From Nostocaceae cyanobacterium CSSed10_463m (GTDB taxonomy: Bacteria; Cyanobacteriota; Cyanobacteriia; Cyanobacteriales; Nostocaceae), in assembly GCA_003556955.1 (NCBI GenBank), contig PWQB01000667.1, positions 1 through 17,984 on the forward strand: a DNA stretch of 17,984 nucleotides. Reading direction: 5' to 3'. Both the position numbers and the translations under genes were made by a program. The stretch's first letter is position 1. Each line of letters begins with the position of its first letter. The notes under the pieces are model-generated. The model ran no database searches. It had not been told where the DNA came from and saw only the letters and a list, made by a program, of their open reading frames with translations. Shown one piece after another: positions 1-8,803 of the stretch.

Positions 1-173
1 AAATAATTATGCAAGAAACACGGAGGGCTTACCCGTGTCTGAACGTGGAGGGTTAATTGCGCCGACGCTACCCTGTGAAACGTTAAATAATGTCTAGACT
101 TGTCTAGGTGTTATATAGCAGATTAAACCTGAATAAAATTGCCATTTATCTGTATTTTTAACTCAACCTAATT

Positions 174-575
174 ATGGATATCATTGAAATCCTCAAAGAA
201 GACTATCAAAGATTTCCGGAAAATCAAACATACAGCATTTATGCCGAAAACGTTTATTTTCAAGACCCATTAAATAAATTTCGGGGAGTGCAACGCTATC
301 AGCAGATGATTAAATTCATCCAGACATGGTTTATCAATCCCCAGATGGACGTACATGATATTCAACGTTTAGGAGACACCATAAAAACCGAGTGGACACT
401 TAGCTGGAATACACCCATCCCGTGGAAACCCCGCATTTCCATCTCCGGCTGGAGTGAACTAGAACTGAACTCGAATAACTTGATTATTTCTCACATAGAT
501 TATTGGAACTGTTCACCCCTAGACGTAATCAAACAGCATTTTTTTCCATCCAATCCAGCTAAAACGTCAGAATAA
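174..575 (+). CDS. DUF2358 family protein (NTF2-like fold)
   Basis: The protein has 133 residues and no signal peptide or membrane segment. The N-terminal part (DIIEILKEDY, then YSIYAENVYFQDPLNKFRG and YQQMIKFIQTWF) and the aromatic strand stretch (TEWTLSWNTPIPWKPRISI) match what I recall of the DUF2358 family of cyanobacteria and plants, small proteins related to NTF2/SnoaL folds with no established biochemical role. The length fits a single NTF2-like domain. The start is the first ATG of the frame, and no clear Shine-Dalgarno sequence precedes it. It is followed after 106 bases by the ArsA-like ATPase on the same strand, so co-transcription is possible but not shown. The family assignment comes from sequence memory; a catalytic function should not be assumed. 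Confidence 0.8.
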   Translation: MDIIEILKEDYQRFPENQTYSIYAENVYFQDPLNKFRGVQRYQQMIKFIQTWFINPQMDVHDIQRLGDTIKTEWTLSWNTPIPWKPRISISGWSELELNSNNLIISHIDYWNCSPLDVIKQHFFPSNPAKTSE

Positions 576-681
576 CCGCAGCACCGTTATCTCCTAGATA
601 TCCTAGAAGAGCATTTATTTTCTGCAAACAGTTGATAATGTAAATAAATGTAAATAATCCTGAGACAGGACTTAATCATCC

Positions 682-1860
682 ATGCGCGTAATTTTAATGA
701 CAGGTAAAGGCGGCGTAGGTAAAACCTCCGTTGCTGCGGCTACTGGACTTCGTTGTGCAGAACTAGGCTACCGCACACTAGTTTTGAGTACAGATCCTGC
801 TCACTCCTTAGCAGATAGCTTTGACTTAGAAATGGGACACGCACCGAAAGAAATTCGCACCAATTTGTGGGGTGCAGAACTGGATGCGTTGCAAGAACTA
901 GAGGGAAACTGGGGGGCTGTGAAGCGTTACATCACCCAAGTTTTACAAGCTAGAGGTTTAGAAGGAGTTCAAGCCGAAGAATTAGCCATTTTACCAGGTA
1001 TGGATGAAATTTTCGGCTTGGTAAGAATGAAGCGCCACTACGACGAAGGCGAGTTTGATGTTTTGATTATTGACTCAGCACCCACCGGCACAGCATTACG
1101 CCTGTTGAGTTTACCAGAAGTTGGCGGCTGGTATATGCGGCGTTTTTACAAGCCATTTCAAAATATCTCAGTCGCACTTCGGCCGTTGGTGGAACCTTTC
1201 TTTAAACCAATTGCTGGTTTCTCTCTCCCTGATAAAGAGGTAATGGATGCACCTTATGAGTTTTATGAGCAAATTGAAGCACTAGAAAAAGTCTTATCTG
1301 ATAATACTCAAACCTCAGTGCGTCTGGTCACTAATCCCGAAAAGATGGTGATTAAAGAATCTCTCCGCGCCCATGCTTATCTGAGCTTATACAATGTAGC
1401 CACAGACTTAGTAATTGCTAATCGTATCATTCCCCAAGAAGTCCAAGATCCCTTTTTCCAACGTTGGAAAGAAAATCAGCAGCAATATCGCCAAGAAATA
1501 CATGATAATTTTATGCCTCTACCTGTAAAAGAAGTCCCGCTTTTTTCTGAGGAAATGTGTGGATTAGCTGCCTTAGAACGGTTGAAAGATACTCTCTACA
1601 AAGATGAAGACCCTACCCAGGTATATCACAAAGAAACAACTATTAAAGTTGTGCAAGTACAGAACCAATATAGTTTGGAAATTTACTTACCTGGTATTCC
1701 CAAGAATAAAATTCAACTCAGTAAAAATGGGGATGAATTGAATATTACTATTGGCAACCACCGACGTAATTTAGTACTGCCCCAAGCCTTGGCAGCATTA
1801 CAACCAGGAGGCGCTAAGATGGAAGACGACTATCTCAAAATTCGCTTTACAGACAGGTAA
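682..1860 (+). CDS. ArsA/Get3-family ATPase with C-terminal Hsp20-like domain
   Basis: A 392-residue soluble P-loop ATPase. Residues 8-15 (GKGGVGKT) are the deviant Walker A of the ArsA/Get3 (TRC40) group, STDPAHSL at 36-43 is the switch I region, and [12 protein letters not shown] at 131-142 is the switch II region. The ATPase domain runs to about 305. Residues 318-390 ([20 protein letters not shown]... DDYLKIRF) form a beta-rich domain like the alpha-crystallin/Hsp20 fold appended to many bacterial ArsA homologues. There is no CxxC, and Cys is scarce (C25, C293), so neither the arsenite-binding site of ArsA nor the zinc-linked dimer of eukaryotic Get3 is apparent. Eukaryotic relatives insert tail-anchored proteins; the client of the cyanobacterial form is not known from sequence. 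No arsenic-resistance genes lie nearby, which argues against an ars operon. Confidence 0.9.
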   Translation: MRVILMTGKGGVGKTSVAAATGLRCAELGYRTLVLSTDPAHSLADSFDLEMGHAPKEIRTNLWGAELDALQELEGNWGAVKRYITQVLQARGLEGVQAEELAILPGMDEIFGLVRMKRHYDEGEFDVLIIDSAPTGTALRLLSLPEVGGWYMRRFYKPFQNISVALRPLVEPFFKPIAGFSLPDKEVMDAPYEFYEQIEALEKVLSDNTQTSVRLVTNPEKMVIKESLRAHAYLSLYNVATDLVIANRIIPQEVQDPFFQRWKENQQQYRQEIHDNFMPLPVKEVPLFSEEMCGLAALERLKDTLYKDEDPTQVYHKETTIKVVQVQNQYSLEIYLPGIPKNKIQLSKNGDELNITIGNHRRNLVLPQALAALQPGGAKMEDDYLKIRFTDR

Positions 1861-1897
1861 AAATTTGATTTTTTCCATAGTCTGATTTACTTTAAGT

Positions 1898-2055
1898 AGT
1901 CAAAAGTAGGGACTAGAAACAAAGTAAGGGCGGGTTTATTCAAATTATTATTAGTAATTGAGCATATCTGTAAACCCGCCCCTACATCCAGGCTTTCAGC
2001 CATCAACAATCTCCTAACCTCCTTGGCGGTTGCTATAAAATCTCTACTTTTGACT
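1898..2055. repeat. MITE-like element with 12-bp terminal inverted repeats
   Basis: AGTCAAAAGTAG at 1898-1909 is the exact reverse complement of CTACTTTTGACT at 2044-2055, enclosing about 158 bp. Inside is a second inverted repeat, GGGCGGGTTTA (1928-1938) against TAAACCCGCCC, around an AT-rich loop. The loop and one flank recur at 9662-9757. A 71-codon minus-strand frame over 1887-2102 is made of this repeat and is not considered a gene. The element lies between the ArsA-like gene and the phytochrome kinase. Without a transposase it would be a non-autonomous element. Confidence 0.7.
1928..1982. repeat. GGGCGGGTTTA hairpin repeat, copy 1
   Basis: The arms GGGCGGGTTTA and TAAACCCGCCC flank an AT-rich loop containing ATTATTAGTAATTGAGCAT. 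The same loop, in the same orientation, is found in copy 2 near 9698-9752. The flank on the right of this copy matches, inverted, the flank on the left of copy 2. Confidence 0.75.
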
Positions 2056-2305
2056 TTAAATTTAACCAATGATGTTAATTGTGTATTTTTAGCTGGAGAC
2101 AAAACCTGATCACAGAAATTCTGGATTGTTAGCTGTCACTTAGTTTCACTTAAAAATGGAACTTTTTATATAAACAGAATAATTTCTTATAACTATTTTG
2201 CCCGTAGTTACACTGTGGACAAAACTATTCAATAAATTACAAAATATTTTTATATTTATGCCTGTCTCATTATTAATTTTTGAAAATTTTATTTAATAAA
2301 AAGCA

Positions 2306-5059
2306 ATGTCTGATTTCGCTAAATCAAATTTACGGGAAAGTCTTGATCAAGAAAGTGTGCTGCGCCGCATTACAAATCGGATTCGCCAAACATTAGAACT
2401 AGAAGAAATCATCACAGCAACCACCACAGAAGTCTGTTCATTTCTGGGGACTGACCGAGTAATGATTTACAAATTTCATGCTGATGGCAGTGGTCAAGTG
2501 GTCTCTGAGTCAATTCATGAGCAACGATTACCGTCATTGCTGGGGCTAAATTTTCCAGCTGACGATATTCCACCTCATGCCCGTGAACTATTCATTAAAT
2601 CAAGGGTGCGCTCTGTTGTCAATGTGGAAACACAACAAATTGGGCAAAGCCCCCTGCAAGAGTTGGAAAACGGCGAAAATTTAGCTGAGGATATCCGTTA
2701 TCGCCCTGTAGACCCTTGTCATCTGGAATACTTAACGGCAATGGGAGTGAAATCGTCTTTAGTAGCGCCTATTTTCTATCAAGATGAACTTTGGGGGTTA
2801 CTGGCTTCTCATAATTCTCAGCCACGGGAGATTTCCGAAGATGAACTGACGGCTGTACAAATGGTAGTAGATCAATTATCCATAGCGATCGCCCAAAGTA
2901 ACCTTTTGACTCAAGCTCGTGAAAAGGCCGAAAGAGAAATAATTATCAACCGTATTTCTACTTTACTACATTCACTACCCACAATTATCTTCCAGCCAGC
3001 TTTAGAAGCAGCTGTTGCGGCCTTTAATGGCTGTGGTGGTAGGTTGTGTATGAAAGATCAAATTTTTAATCTCCAACATGAACAACTGGACAGTTTAACA
3101 GAATGCTTAATGCCTGGTAGCAATTGTGTTCAAGTTTATACTTATGGAGACCAACCTCTGATTCCAACACAAAGTAGATATCCACTCATGGAGCAATACA
3201 GTGTTTGGCAAGAACATTACAAGTCTGGTAAATACGACGTTTGGGCAATTTCAGACCTATATAAAACTCCCCAATTGCGAAGTTTGCAACCTGCTTTTCA
3301 ACCTACTAAAATTCGCAGCATTTTGATGATTCCCCTGTCCTATCGTCAGCAGTTAGTAGGCTATTTAAGTATTTTTCGCCCAGAAATAGATACAGAAACT
3401 CTCTGGGCTGGTCAATTTGATTTAGATAAAAGACAAGTATATCCCCGGCTATCCTTTGAGGTTTGGCGGGAATCGAAAAAGTCACAAGCTCAGACATGGA
3501 AGCAATCAGAAATTGAACTAGCTGAAGATATTGGTCATCTTTTTGCATCGTCAATTCAACAGCATGAACTATACCAACAAGTACAAGCTTTTAACAGTAA
3601 CTTAGAACATGAAGTGCAAAAGCGCACTCTAGAACTGCAACGCACATCTGAACAACAACGGGTATTGTTTGAAGTTGTGACCAAAATCCGGGAATCTCTA
3701 GATATCAAAGCAATTTTTCAGACTACAACTCAAGAAATTTGCAAATCCCTGCAAGCAGACCGTGTGGCTGTCTACCGCTTCCATCCAGATTGGAGTGGTG
3801 AATTTATTGCTGAGTTTGCTGGAGATGAATGGACGAAGTTAGTCACTGAAAATGTGAATACAATTTGGCCAGATTCCTATTTGCAAGCAACTGAAGGGGG
3901 ACGATATCGCCACAATGAAACTTTTGCAGTGGATGATATTTATCAAGCTGGCCATTCGGAATGTCATATTGCTTTTTTAGAACAATTTCAGGCTAAAGCT
4001 TATGCGATCGCCCCAATTTTTATTGGACAAAAACTTTGGGGTTTGTTAGCAGCATATCAAAACGCCGCCCCCCGTCACTGGGAAGCCTCGGAAGTTAAAT
4101 TCATGGCTCAAATTGCCAATCAGCTAGGGGTAGCACTTCAACAAGCTGAATTACTGAACCAGAGTCAAGAACAGGCCGAGCAGCTGATATTAGCTATGCA
4201 GAATTTGCAACAAACTCAAACCCAACTCATCCAGACTGAGAAAATGTCTAGTTTGGGTCAATTGGTTGCAGGTGTAGCTCACGAAATTAACAACCCAGTG
4301 AATTTTATCTATGGTAATTTAGCCCATGTTAATGAATATGCTGAAGACTTAGCGAGTATGTTAGAACTTTATCAGCAGCACTGTCCTGATCCCAGTCAAG
4401 AAATTATTGATCGGGCGGAAGAAATTGACTTAGAATTTGTGACTGAGGATTTCCCCAAAACTTTATCTTCTATGAAAATTGGGGTTGATCGCATCCGTCA
4501 GATAGTCATGTCTTTACGCAACTTCTCCCGTCTGGATGAGGCAGAAATGAAAGCTGTCAATATTCATGAGGGCATTGATAGCACTTTGCTAATTTTACAG
4601 CATCGTTTGAAAGCATTACCAGAAATTCCCAACATTGAGATCATTAAAGAATACGGGGATTTGCCACTGGTAGAATGCTATGCTGGACAAATTAATCAAG
4701 TATTTATGAATGTTTTGAGCAACGCCATTGATGCTTTAGAACATCAAAAAACATCTACATCAGAACTGATTAATCCTGGTCAAATTACCATTAACACGAC
4801 TGTGAGCGAATTTGCTAACAAAGTTAAAACTGTGGTAATTCGCATTACCGACAATGGCGCAGGAATCCCCGAATCTTTGCAAGCAAGAGTCTTTGACCCA
4901 TTTTTTACCACTAAACCCGTAGGAAAAGGGACTGGTTTGGGGTTATCAATTAGTTACCAAATTGTCGTAGAAAAACACCACGGGGTGTTTAAATGTAATT
5001 CTCATCCCGATTTAGGGACAGAATTTTGGATTGAAATTCCCATTTGTCATATTAAGTGA
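2306..5059 (+). CDS. Cph2-like (knotless) phytochrome/cyanobacteriochrome sensor histidine kinase
   Basis: A 917-residue soluble light sensor. Domains: GAF1 (about 15-200) has the phytochrome PADDIPP motif (84-90) and chromophore-site C138-H139 (PCHLEYL). A PHY-like domain (about 210-425) carries the tongue, with PRLSF at 380-384 and WxE at 387-389. A coiled linker follows (425-452). GAF3 (about 453-615) is of red/green cyanobacteriochrome type with C553-H554 and no DxCF second cysteine. A second linker leads to HisKA with phospho-acceptor H659 (AHEINNPV) and a HATPase with N-box [18 protein letters not shown] and GKGTGLGL. No PAS/knot precedes GAF1, which defines group II phytochromes. The layout matches what I recall of All2699 of Nostoc sp. 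PCC 7120, which has two bilin-binding GAF domains. No response regulator is adjacent, so its partner is unknown. No Shine-Dalgarno is seen; the AT-rich leader (2103-2305) shows no clear regulatory motif. Confidence 0.93.
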   Translation: MSDFAKSNLRESLDQESVLRRITNRIRQTLELEEIITATTTEVCSFLGTDRVMIYKFHADGSGQVVSESIHEQRLPSLLGLNFPADDIPPHARELFIKSRVRSVVNVETQQIGQSPLQELENGENLAEDIRYRPVDPCHLEYLTAMGVKSSLVAPIFYQDELWGLLASHNSQPREISEDELTAVQMVVDQLSIAIAQSNLLTQAREKAEREIIINRISTLLHSLPTIIFQPALEAAVAAFNGCGGRLCMKDQIFNLQHEQLDSLTECLMPGSNCVQVYTYGDQPLIPTQSRYPLMEQYSVWQEHYKSGKYDVWAISDLYKTPQLRSLQPAFQPTKIRSILMIPLSYRQQLVGYLSIFRPEIDTETLWAGQFDLDKRQVYPRLSFEVWRESKKSQAQTWKQSEIELAEDIGHLFASSIQQHELYQQVQAFNSNLEHEVQKRTLELQRTSEQQRVLFEVVTKIRESLDIKAIFQTTTQEICKSLQADRVAVYRFHPDWSGEFIAEFAGDEWTKLVTENVNTIWPDSYLQATEGGRYRHNETFAVDDIYQAGHSECHIAFLEQFQAKAYAIAPIFIGQKLWGLLAAYQNAAPRHWEASEVKFMAQIANQLGVALQQAELLNQSQEQAEQLILAMQNLQQTQTQLIQTEKMSSLGQLVAGVAHEINNPVNFIYGNLAHVNEYAEDLASMLELYQQHCPDPSQEIIDRAEEIDLEFVTEDFPKTLSSMKIGVDRIRQIVMSLRNFSRLDEAEMKAVNIHEGIDSTLLILQHRLKALPEIPNIEIIKEYGDLPLVECYAGQINQVFMNVLSNAIDALEHQKTSTSELINPGQITINTTVSEFANKVKTVVIRITDNGAGIPESLQARVFDPFFTTKPVGKGTGLGLSISYQIVVEKHHGVFKCNSHPDLGTEFWIEIPICHIK

Positions 5060-5061
5060 GA

Positions 5062-6225
5062 CTAATTTCTCAGTTGTACGGGCATAGCTAAATAGGTCAT
5101 TTTTAAACCTCCCAGAGGCGTAAAAATTACTGGGGTTAGGGCTTGATTGAGGTGCATTTGAATTTCTGAAGATGGTAATTCTTTCAATCCTTCCATTAAA
5201 TATTTAATGTTAAAAGCAATTTCAATATCTTCCCCAGATATTTGTGCAGAAATTGACTCTCTACCACTACCCACATCTTGAGCTTCACAGGATAAGGTAA
5301 TTTCCTGGGCGGCATTGTTAATGGTAACTTTGACAATATTATTCTTCTGATCGGCTAGTACAGCGATGCGCTCTAAAGTGCTAATTAATTGTTTACGCTC
5401 AATTGTTAATTGGCGTTCAAATTGACGGGGAATTAGTTGGCGATAAGCGGGATATTGACCATCTAAGGTACGGCTGGTTAGGCGTTGATTTTGCCATGCA
5501 AACACTACTTGACCTTGATCTAAATATAAGGCGATCGCTTCATCAGAGGCAGCATTATGAGCCAACATCCGTTGTAGTTCCCGTAAGGCTCTGGCTGGAA
5601 CTGTCACCTCTAGTTGATGACTATCCCCCAGAGGACGCTCGTTAGTAGTTTCGATGACTGCTAGACGGTGGCCATCTGTAGCCGCAAATTCTAAGGTGTC
5701 TTGTTTAACTGTTAAATGCACTCCCGTCAAAACTTGCTTGGTTTCATCACCACTGGTAGCAAATAATGACCCACGTAATCCTTCAATTAAAGCGGCGGTA
5801 GTCAGTTCCAGGGGTTGAGTATTTTCAATAATGGGGAGTTCAGGAAATTCCTCAGCGCTCATGGCTCGCACCTGATAATGTCCACTCTTGGGTGTGAGAG
5901 TGACAATTAAACCTTCCCCAGTGGCTGTTTCCGATTCTGAAGCTGATTCATCATCTAAAGTCACTTCTCCTTCCGGAAGACGTGAGGTGATATCTACAAG
6001 TAGTTTAGCTGGAAGAGCGATCGCTCCTCCTTCTAATACTTCAGCATGAAAGCTAGTACGGATACCCAAACTCAAATCAAAGGCGGTTAAACTGACTTGA
6101 TTAGTTTGTGCATCTGCTTGTAGCAACACATTAGCCAGGACTGGATGAGTTGGGCGTGACGGTACTGCACGGCTGACAAGGGAAAGGTTGTTACTGAGGT
6201 CGCTTTGGGTACAAACTAATTTCAT
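5062..6225 (-). CDS. dnaN: DNA polymerase III sliding clamp, beta subunit
   Basis: A 387-residue protein with the three tandem clamp domains expected of a bacterial beta clamp. It begins MKLVCTQSDLSNNLSLVSRA and ends in the conserved clamp tail YLAMPVQLRN. Internal clamp landmarks include FATSGDETKQVLTGVHL and AATDGHRLAV. As a dimeric ring it tethers the replicative polymerase to DNA and serves as a docking site for other replication and repair proteins. It reads in the same direction as dnaA, with the DnaA-box region between them. Its stop codon lies 2 bp from the stop codon of the convergent photoreceptor kinase. Length and ends are typical and nothing suggests damage. Confidence 0.97.
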   Translation of the reverse strand: MKLVCTQSDLSNNLSLVSRAVPSRPTHPVLANVLLQADAQTNQVSLTAFDLSLGIRTSFHAEVLEGGAIALPAKLLVDITSRLPEGEVTLDDESASESETATGEGLIVTLTPKSGHYQVRAMSAEEFPELPIIENTQPLELTTAALIEGLRGSLFATSGDETKQVLTGVHLTVKQDTLEFAATDGHRLAVIETTNERPLGDSHQLEVTVPARALRELQRMLAHNAASDEAIALYLDQGQVVFAWQNQRLTSRTLDGQYPAYRQLIPRQFERQLTIERKQLISTLERIAVLADQKNNIVKVTINNAAQEITLSCEAQDVGSGRESISAQISGEDIEIAFNIKYLMEGLKELPSSEIQMHLNQALTPVIFTPLGGLKMTYLAMPVQLRN

Positions 6226-6361
6226 AAAACAGTAGGTAGAGGCAGAATGAATAGAGTCGCTGGGTTGTTGATTGTTCCATCAAATCATAAATATTGATCT
6301 GAATTATACATTTCCAGAAATATTGACTCACCAATTTACATTTTTGGGTAAAAATATCGAT

Positions 6362-6379
6362 TGTGGAAATTGTGGAAAA
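6362..6379 (+). promoter_or_regulatory. Tandem DnaA boxes
   Basis: TGTGGAAAT and TGTGGAAAA are directly abutting in the same orientation, the first pair in the oriC-like cluster. Confidence 0.7.
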
Positions 6380-6423
6380 CTCCCTACAGGTGAGTTAAAA
6401 GCATGGTTGAGCAAGTTCATCTC

Positions 6424-6462
6424 TGTGGAAAACTTGTGGAAAAACTAGGGTAGTTTTCCACA
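6424..6462. promoter_or_regulatory. DnaA box triplet
   Basis: Two direct TGTGGAAAA boxes lie 11 bp apart from start to start (6424, 6435), about one helical turn. An inverted TTTTCCACA at 6454-6462 follows. This is the densest and best-matching part of the cluster. Confidence 0.75.
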
Positions 6463-6504
6463 GCCTGATCAGATTTCCCCCAGTTTTCCCCAAAAAATAA
6501 TTAT

Positions 6505-6513
6505 TTTTCCACA
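6505..6513 (-). promoter_or_regulatory. DnaA box
   Basis: TTTTCCACA lies immediately next to an AT-rich run (AAAAAATAATTATT on one side, GAATTTAAATTTAATC on the other), the arrangement expected beside a DNA unwinding element. Confidence 0.65.
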
Positions 6514-6687
6514 GACGAATTTAAATTTAATCAGTTTTTATACTTCCGTTAATCTTCTGGTCAATTGCTCAACAATTATGGCAGTGATAGTGGTGGTTAA
6601 CAATTTTTTGCTTTTTAGAGGATTTTCTTGATCAGCTTTTTGACCTGTGAGTATCCCCTGCTTGCGCCGACACAGTGGGGGAGCAGC

Positions 6688-8067
6688 TTAATGACTTTTT
6701 TGCCTACTATTCATGTTAATGCGATCGCTCAATTGACGCAGGGTTTGTACTAAACCGTTATCACTGTGGAGGAGTTGAGAAATTTTATCACAACTATAAA
6801 TCACTGTTGTATGATCTTTACCACCAAACTCTTCGCCAATTCTCGGCAAACTCAAATCAGTATGTTGGCGCATCAGATACATCCCTATTTGACGCGCCCA
6901 ACTAATTTCTCGGCGGCGGGAATTACTTTTCAGGTCTTCAATCGATATAGCAAAAGTATCAGCAATCACCGATAAAATCACCTCTGGGGTAGCTGCTACT
7001 TTTTCGCTTTGTCTTTCTAAAACTGGAGTGATATTTTCTACCGTCATCGCCAAACCCCAAATAGAAATATAAGCCAGCGCCCGAATTAAAGCTCCTTCCA
7101 ACTCACGAATATTAGAAGTATAATGAGAAGCAATATACTCAATCACATCCCTGGGTAGACGAATATTTTCGTATTCAGCCTTTTTCTGGAGAATTGCCAT
7201 CCTAGTTTCTAAATCTGGAGTTTGCACATCAGCAATTAAACCCATAGAAAACCTCGAACATAGACGCTCCTGCAACTGAGGAATTTGATTAGGGGGACGG
7301 TCGGAAGCAATCACCACTTGCTTGCCAGCTTCATGTAAAGTATTAAAAGTATGAAAAAATTCTTCTTGGGTATACTCCTTACCTTCAATAAACTGAATAT
7401 CATCGACCAACAACACATCAGCCGCCCGGTAATGCTCCCGAAAATTTTGCATACTATCATTACGGATAGCTGTAATTAAGTCATTAGTAAATTGCTCTGT
7501 AGAAACATAAAATATTTTAGAATCTGGACAAATTCGCAAGCGATAATGACCAATAGCTTGCATGAGGTGAGTTTTTCCCAAACCCACGCCACCGCATAGA
7601 AATAAGGGATTAAACTCTCTGCCAGGGGATTCCGCAACAGCCAAAGAAGCGGCGTGAGCCATGCGATTGTTAGCACCCACTACAAAACGTGAAAATACAT
7701 ATTTAGAATTTAAGTTTGTAGTAGTTTTATTGATGTGTGGAACACTGTCCACACTCATGCTTTGGCTAGGTAATTCCCCAGTAGCTTCCGGTTCTCCAAA
7801 AATAGTCATTTCATCACCATCAGCAACTGTAATGTAAATTTCCACAGGATGACCCAAAATATCTTCCACTACATTAGCAATGGTATTGATGTAATATTTT
7901 TGTAACCAATTACGAGCAAAAGGATTAGGAGTAGTTATGACTAAACAATTATTTTCTAATCCCTCGGCGTGAGCAGTTTTTATCCAAGTTTCAAAGGTGG
8001 GACGGGATAATTCTATCTGTAAGCGTTTCAGCACCTGACTCCACAGATTGTCAATGGGAATTTCCAT
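6688..8067 (-). CDS. dnaA: Chromosomal replication initiator DnaA
   Basis: A 459-residue initiator with all four domains. Domain I (1-85) opens [21 protein letters not shown] short variable linker (about 86-118) follows. Domain III AAA+ carries Walker A GGVGLGKT (159-166), Walker B VLLVDDIQ (218-224) and the ERLCSRF arginine-finger region (267-273). Domain IV carries the DnaA signature [15 protein letters not shown] (415-429) that contacts the DnaA box. It binds and melts oriC with ATP. On the minus strand the ATG follows an AGGTGG Shine-Dalgarno at a normal distance, which supports this start. DnaA is reported to be dispensable in some cyanobacteria, but this copy appears intact. It diverges from the protease locus starting at 8249, and the intervening 181 bases must hold both promoters. 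Confidence 0.97.
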   Translation of the reverse strand: MEIPIDNLWSQVLKRLQIELSRPTFETWIKTAHAEGLENNCLVITTPNPFARNWLQKYYINTIANVVEDILGHPVEIYITVADGDEMTIFGEPEATGELPSQSMSVDSVPHINKTTTNLNSKYVFSRFVVGANNRMAHAASLAVAESPGREFNPLFLCGGVGLGKTHLMQAIGHYRLRICPDSKIFYVSTEQFTNDLITAIRNDSMQNFREHYRAADVLLVDDIQFIEGKEYTQEEFFHTFNTLHEAGKQVVIASDRPPNQIPQLQERLCSRFSMGLIADVQTPDLETRMAILQKKAEYENIRLPRDVIEYIASHYTSNIRELEGALIRALAYISIWGLAMTVENITPVLERQSEKVAATPEVILSVIADTFAISIEDLKSNSRRREISWARQIGMYLMRQHTDLSLPRIGEEFGGKDHTTVIYSCDKISQLLHSDNGLVQTLRQLSDRINMNSRQKSH

Positions 8068-8087
8068 TATTTACCACCTTTGCTACT

Positions 8088-8100
8088 AATTGTCACAATT
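8088..8100. promoter_or_regulatory. 13-bp palindrome upstream of dnaA
   Basis: AATTGTCACAATT is a perfect inverted repeat (6-bp arms, 1-nt centre) about 20 bases upstream of the dnaA start codon. It could be an operator or leader hairpin. No regulator is identified and the match may be chance in AT-rich DNA. Confidence 0.3.
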
Positions 8101-8123
8101 GAAGATGTCAGAAAGAATTAATT

Positions 8124-8144
8124 TAGTATTTATATAGTATTTAT
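8124..8144. promoter_or_regulatory. Direct repeat TAGTATTTAT, 11-bp period
   Basis: TAGTATTTAT occurs at 8124-8133 and 8135-8144 in the dnaA/protease divergent intergenic region. The 11-bp period places both copies on one face of the helix, as for tandem response-regulator sites. It also contains TATATAGTAT-like -10 material. No regulator is assigned. Confidence 0.3.
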
Positions 8145-8248
8145 GAGGTTTAGACCTGAAACCAGCCTTTGAGTTGTCATCATTTAAAGGACATACCCAG
8201 AAGACAATATCCTATCACCCACCGACTAGCACGGAGAAGCAAAGACAC

Positions 8249-8803
8249 ATGAAAAAAACCGAGCATAACTTGAAAGTTTCAGATATTGATGCCTGGGGTT
8301 TCTGCCACAGCAGGGAATCCAGCAGTATAATCAAGTTGATGCTACTGAGTGGGTTAGCAGTGGTATCCCTTGGCGGCTGCTCGTTTTTACCAACCAAAAC
8401 CATTGAGAATCAAAGAAACAATTCTCAGTCTCAGGTTACGACTCAAAATACAAATGATAACAGTCCGGCTCTGATTCCAGCCATTACCTCTTCATCTAGT
8501 ACAGATCCTAACTTTGTCGTCGCAGTAGTACAAAAGGCAGGAGACGCAGTAGTGAGGATTGATGCTTCTAGAACCATACAGTCTCGTCGTGTACCAGCCG
8601 ATCCCTTTCTGCGACAGTTTGGTGGTAATTCCCGGTCATCACAGCCCAGACAGCGAGTACAGCAAGGTAGTGGTTCTGGGTTTATTATTAATTCCTCTGG
8701 TCAAATTTTGACCAATGCTCATGTTGTAGACGGTGCTGATTCTGTGATTGTCACCCTCAAGGATGGTAGGACTTTTGATGGTAGAGTGCTGGGTGAGGAT
8801 TAA
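8249..8803 (+). CDS. N-terminal fragment of HtrA-type protease (catalytic His only)
   Basis: This gives 184 residues from the ATG at 8249, preceded by GGAG at 8233-8236. An upstream in-frame ATG at 8174 would add 25 residues with no family resemblance, so 8249 is preferred. Residues 27-44 are hydrophobic and end in LGGC, a plausible lipoprotein signal, although the preceding N-region is long. A low-complexity Ser/Asn/Gln/Thr linker (55-85) precedes the protease domain, which starts at about 88. H158 in LTNAHVV is the catalytic His. The product ends at LGED and cannot be an active protease alone. If stable, it would be a membrane-tethered half domain. Confidence 0.6.
   Translation: MKKTEHNLKVSDIDAWGFCHSRESSSIIKLMLLSGLAVVSLGGCSFLPTKTIENQRNNSQSQVTTQNTNDNSPALIPAITSSSSTDPNFVVAVVQKAGDAVVRIDASRTIQSRRVPADPFLRQFGGNSRSSQPRQRVQQGSGSGFIINSSGQILTNAHVVDGADSVIVTLKDGRTFDGRVLGED

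Larger units (their letters stand above)
6226..6687. other. Putative chromosomal origin (oriC) between dnaA and dnaN
   Basis: This 462-base gene-free stretch holds at least six strong DnaA-box-like nonamers: TGTGGAAAT (6362-6370), TGTGGAAAA (6371-6379, 6424-6432, 6435-6443) and TTTTCCACA (6454-6462, 6505-6513). There is also a degenerate TTTTCCCCA (6484-6492). Four read TGTGG on the plus strand and two or three are inverted. AT-rich flanks at about 6280-6360 and 6491-6550 are candidates for the unwinding element. Placement next to dnaN fits cyanobacterial origins, but no replication data are available here. The same boxes could also autoregulate dnaN or dnaA transcription. Confidence 0.75.

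Noticed and set aside
18..38. Hairpin ACACGG...CCGTGT at the left edge as a terminator
   Set aside because: Only 6 bp of stem and no T-tract; the gene it might serve is outside the window.
1887..2102. 71-codon minus-strand frame
   Set aside because: It consists of the inverted-repeat element at 1898-2055 and has no protein family resemblance.
6629..6690. Terminator after dnaA (TCCCC/GGGGA pairing near 6650-6680)
   Set aside because: The stem is short with a long loop and there is no T-tract on the minus strand.
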